The notes under the pieces are model-generated. The model did not search any database and had not been told where the DNA came from. It was given only the letters and a program-made list of their open reading frames with translations. Made by a program: the position numbers and the translations under genes. A stretch of DNA of 7,484 nucleotides from assembly GCA_018716365.1 (NCBI GenBank), contig DVKA01000282.1:1-7484 (forward strand), given 5' to 3'. Below, piece by piece: positions 6,233-7,484 of this stretch (within the stretch, counting starts at the first letter, position 1; each line of letters opens with the position of its first letter). This DNA comes from Candidatus Caccocola faecipullorum (GTDB lineage Bacteria; Synergistota; Synergistia; Synergistales; Synergistaceae).

Positions 6233-6243
6233 AAAGGAGTGAT
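6233..6243 (+). promoter_or_regulatory. Ribosome binding site that selects the TTG start of int
   Basis: AAAGGAGTGAT is nearly a full complement of the 16S rRNA 3' tail, lacking one G. The first in-frame start-like codon, GTG at 6239-6241, lies inside this sequence and cannot be used with it. The next in-frame candidate, TTG at 6248-6250, is 8 bases after the AGGAG core, a normal spacing. Confidence 0.75.
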
Positions 6244-6247
6244 AAAC

Positions 6248-7474
6248 TTGAAAAATGGAAAATTAACATCAAGTCAAATAGATAAACTACGGGCGACCGG
6301 GAAAGATTATGAACTCAGAGACCATATTGTCACTGATTTGTACATACGCGTAAAATATAACGGCACGAAGTCATGGGCGGTAAAGTACACTGATCCAGAA
6401 AGCGGAGATAAGCGTAGATATTATACTTTGCAGGGCGTGCCGTGCGACGGGAAGAGTCTGGACCTTGCCCGTGAGGAGGCGCGAAGATTTCTCGGAGAAT
6501 TGCTGCGTACCAGAAAAAGCCCTAAAACCGTGAAGAGGGAGCTGCAGGCGAAGAAAGCACAGGAACAGCGTAAGGCGATGACGCTCGGCGATCTCCTCCC
6601 AATGTACGAGACTTATATCGGACACCTGAAAGCGAAAGATTTTCGGATGTTGGATCTTCGTAAGGTCGCAGAATCGTGCATAGGTAAAAAACCTATTTCA
6701 AAACTGACCAGCAAAGATATGTTGAAATTTATAGAAGAAGAACGAGACAAAGGGAACACTTACCGTACTATCAATAAGAAGATCACGGAATTATACGGTA
6801 TGGTTAATTTATTATACAAGAAGGGAGAAATTTCGCCAGACGATATAAAATTACCTTCCAAGCCAGAGAAGCTATCTGAGACTGATTCAAAGAGAAACCG
6901 AAGATACTTCGAACCATGGGAGCGTCAGGCTCTGGTGGAAAAGTCATCTCAAATAGCGGAATATCCTTGGCTCCACACAGCCGTGATTATAAGCCTTAAC
7001 ACCGGCGTGCGCCCCAATTCCCTATTTCACCTAAAATGGTCTGATATAGACTTCACAGCACATACGATTCGATTAGCTGCGGAATATATGAAGACAAAAG
7101 ATGAATGGAGCATCCCATGTAACACGCCAGCAGAACAGGTGCTATCCGACTGGCGCAGAGTTCAACCATCTAACGATGGATTTGTTTTTCACCGCAGTGA
7201 CGGCAAATTGGTGGGACTCGACGACTGGGCTACAGCGTTCGAAAAACTGTGCCGACTCTGCGGCATAAAAAACGCGACATGGTATAACATGCGCCACGAC
7301 TTCGCTTCCCAGCTCGTTATGCTTGGGGTTCCGCTGATTACGGTCAGGGACTTGATGTGTCACAAGGATATCCGCACGACACAAATCTACGCGCACCTCG
7401 CACCGGACTTGAAGACGGCTGCAGTAAAGCAACTCGCTATGCTTCAAGAGCAGTGGAACAACACTAACGAATAG
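6248..7474 (+). CDS. int: Tyrosine recombinase (integrase) with N-terminal arm-binding domain
   Basis: This 408-residue site-specific recombinase would integrate and excise the element at tRNA-Arg(ACG). The first 80 or so residues (LYIRVKYNGTKSWAVKY, then LDLAREEARRF) resemble the DUF4102 / P4-type arm-binding domain. A core-binding helical domain follows at about 110-195. The catalytic domain shows the Arg I box TGVRPNSLFHLKW (R255), a beta-strand lysine at K282 or K284, the second box YNMRHDFAS (R349), the H box MCHKD (H372) and the nucleophile in TTQIYAHL (Y381). The usual first histidine of HxxR is a tyrosine (Y346), a substitution tolerated in the family. Numbering is from TTG at 6248; a GTG at 6239 would add three residues but lies within the Shine-Dalgarno. 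The gene looks intact. It is AT-richer than the T6SS genes and lies beside the broken tRNA, so it was acquired. No excisionase is visible. Confidence 0.94.
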   Translation: MKNGKLTSSQIDKLRATGKDYELRDHIVTDLYIRVKYNGTKSWAVKYTDPESGDKRRYYTLQGVPCDGKSLDLAREEARRFLGELLRTRKSPKTVKRELQAKKAQEQRKAMTLGDLLPMYETYIGHLKAKDFRMLDLRKVAESCIGKKPISKLTSKDMLKFIEEERDKGNTYRTINKKITELYGMVNLLYKKGEISPDDIKLPSKPEKLSETDSKRNRRYFEPWERQALVEKSSQIAEYPWLHTAVIISLNTGVRPNSLFHLKWSDIDFTAHTIRLAAEYMKTKDEWSIPCNTPAEQVLSDWRRVQPSNDGFVFHRSDGKLVGLDDWATAFEKLCRLCGIKNATWYNMRHDFASQLVMLGVPLITVRDLMCHKDIRTTQIYAHLAPDLKTAAVKQLAMLQEQWNNTNE

Positions 7475-7484
7475 TGATTGCGCA

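Noticed and set aside
6239..6241. GTG as the integrase start codon
   Set aside because: It lies within the AAAGGAGTGAT ribosome binding site, so the TTG 9 bases later fits better.
1..7484. CRISPR array, insertion sequence or toxin-antitoxin pair
   Set aside because: I see no regularly spaced repeats, no transposase motifs or terminal inverted repeats, and no paired small genes. The integrase belongs to the tyrosine recombinase family.

Overview
The window is a junction between a type VI secretion (T6SS) gene block and the first part of an integrated mobile element. The T6SS part is GC-rich and entirely on the minus strand. Its genes have strong Shine-Dalgarno sequences and almost no spacing between tssB and tssC. 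The host is a Gram-negative-type bacterium, because T6SS needs an outer membrane or a comparable envelope. I cannot place the phylum from sequence alone. A Synergistota or Desulfovibrio-like host would fit the gene style, but that is only a guess.

Layout from left to right. Bases 1-161 hold the 3' flank of something unidentified and two consecutive hairpins, each followed by T-rich sequence on the plus strand. These look like terminators for a rightward gene that converges on the T6SS operon. Bases 162-5556 (minus strand, so transcribed right to left) encode tssB, tssC, hcp and tssH/clpV, which are the sheath pair, the inner tube protein and the sheath-recycling ATPase. A consensus sigma70 promoter (TTGACA, 17 bp, TATAGT) lies about 100 bp upstream of tssB. 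A clear intrinsic terminator lies between hcp and clpV and probably lowers clpV expression relative to the structural genes. No baseplate (TssEFGK), membrane-complex (TssJLM) or VgrG gene is visible, so these must lie elsewhere.

Bases 5708-5982 are a gene-free stretch with strong hairpins. Then comes a minus-strand intrinsic terminator (5973-6012) and, 14 bases from its stem, the 3' 51 nucleotides of a tRNA-Arg(ACG) gene, including encoded CCA. The tRNA homology stops abruptly at the anticodon stem (base 6077) and turns into AT-rich sequence. That sequence carries direct repeats and then a complete tyrosine recombinase gene (6248-7474, TTG start). This is the end of an integrative element inserted into tRNA-Arg. 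The orphan tRNA 3' end and its native terminator are the chromosomal side, and the element extends rightward out of the window.

Together: TssB and TssC form the contractile sheath around an Hcp tube, and ClpV disassembles the contracted sheath by engaging the N-terminal helix of TssC. The integrase is unrelated to secretion and explains the change of base composition on the right. I found no clearly undescribed system. The most interesting points are the minimal tail-only T6SS operon, its internal terminator, the inverted repeat around its promoter, the structured gene-free stretch, and the att-site architecture.
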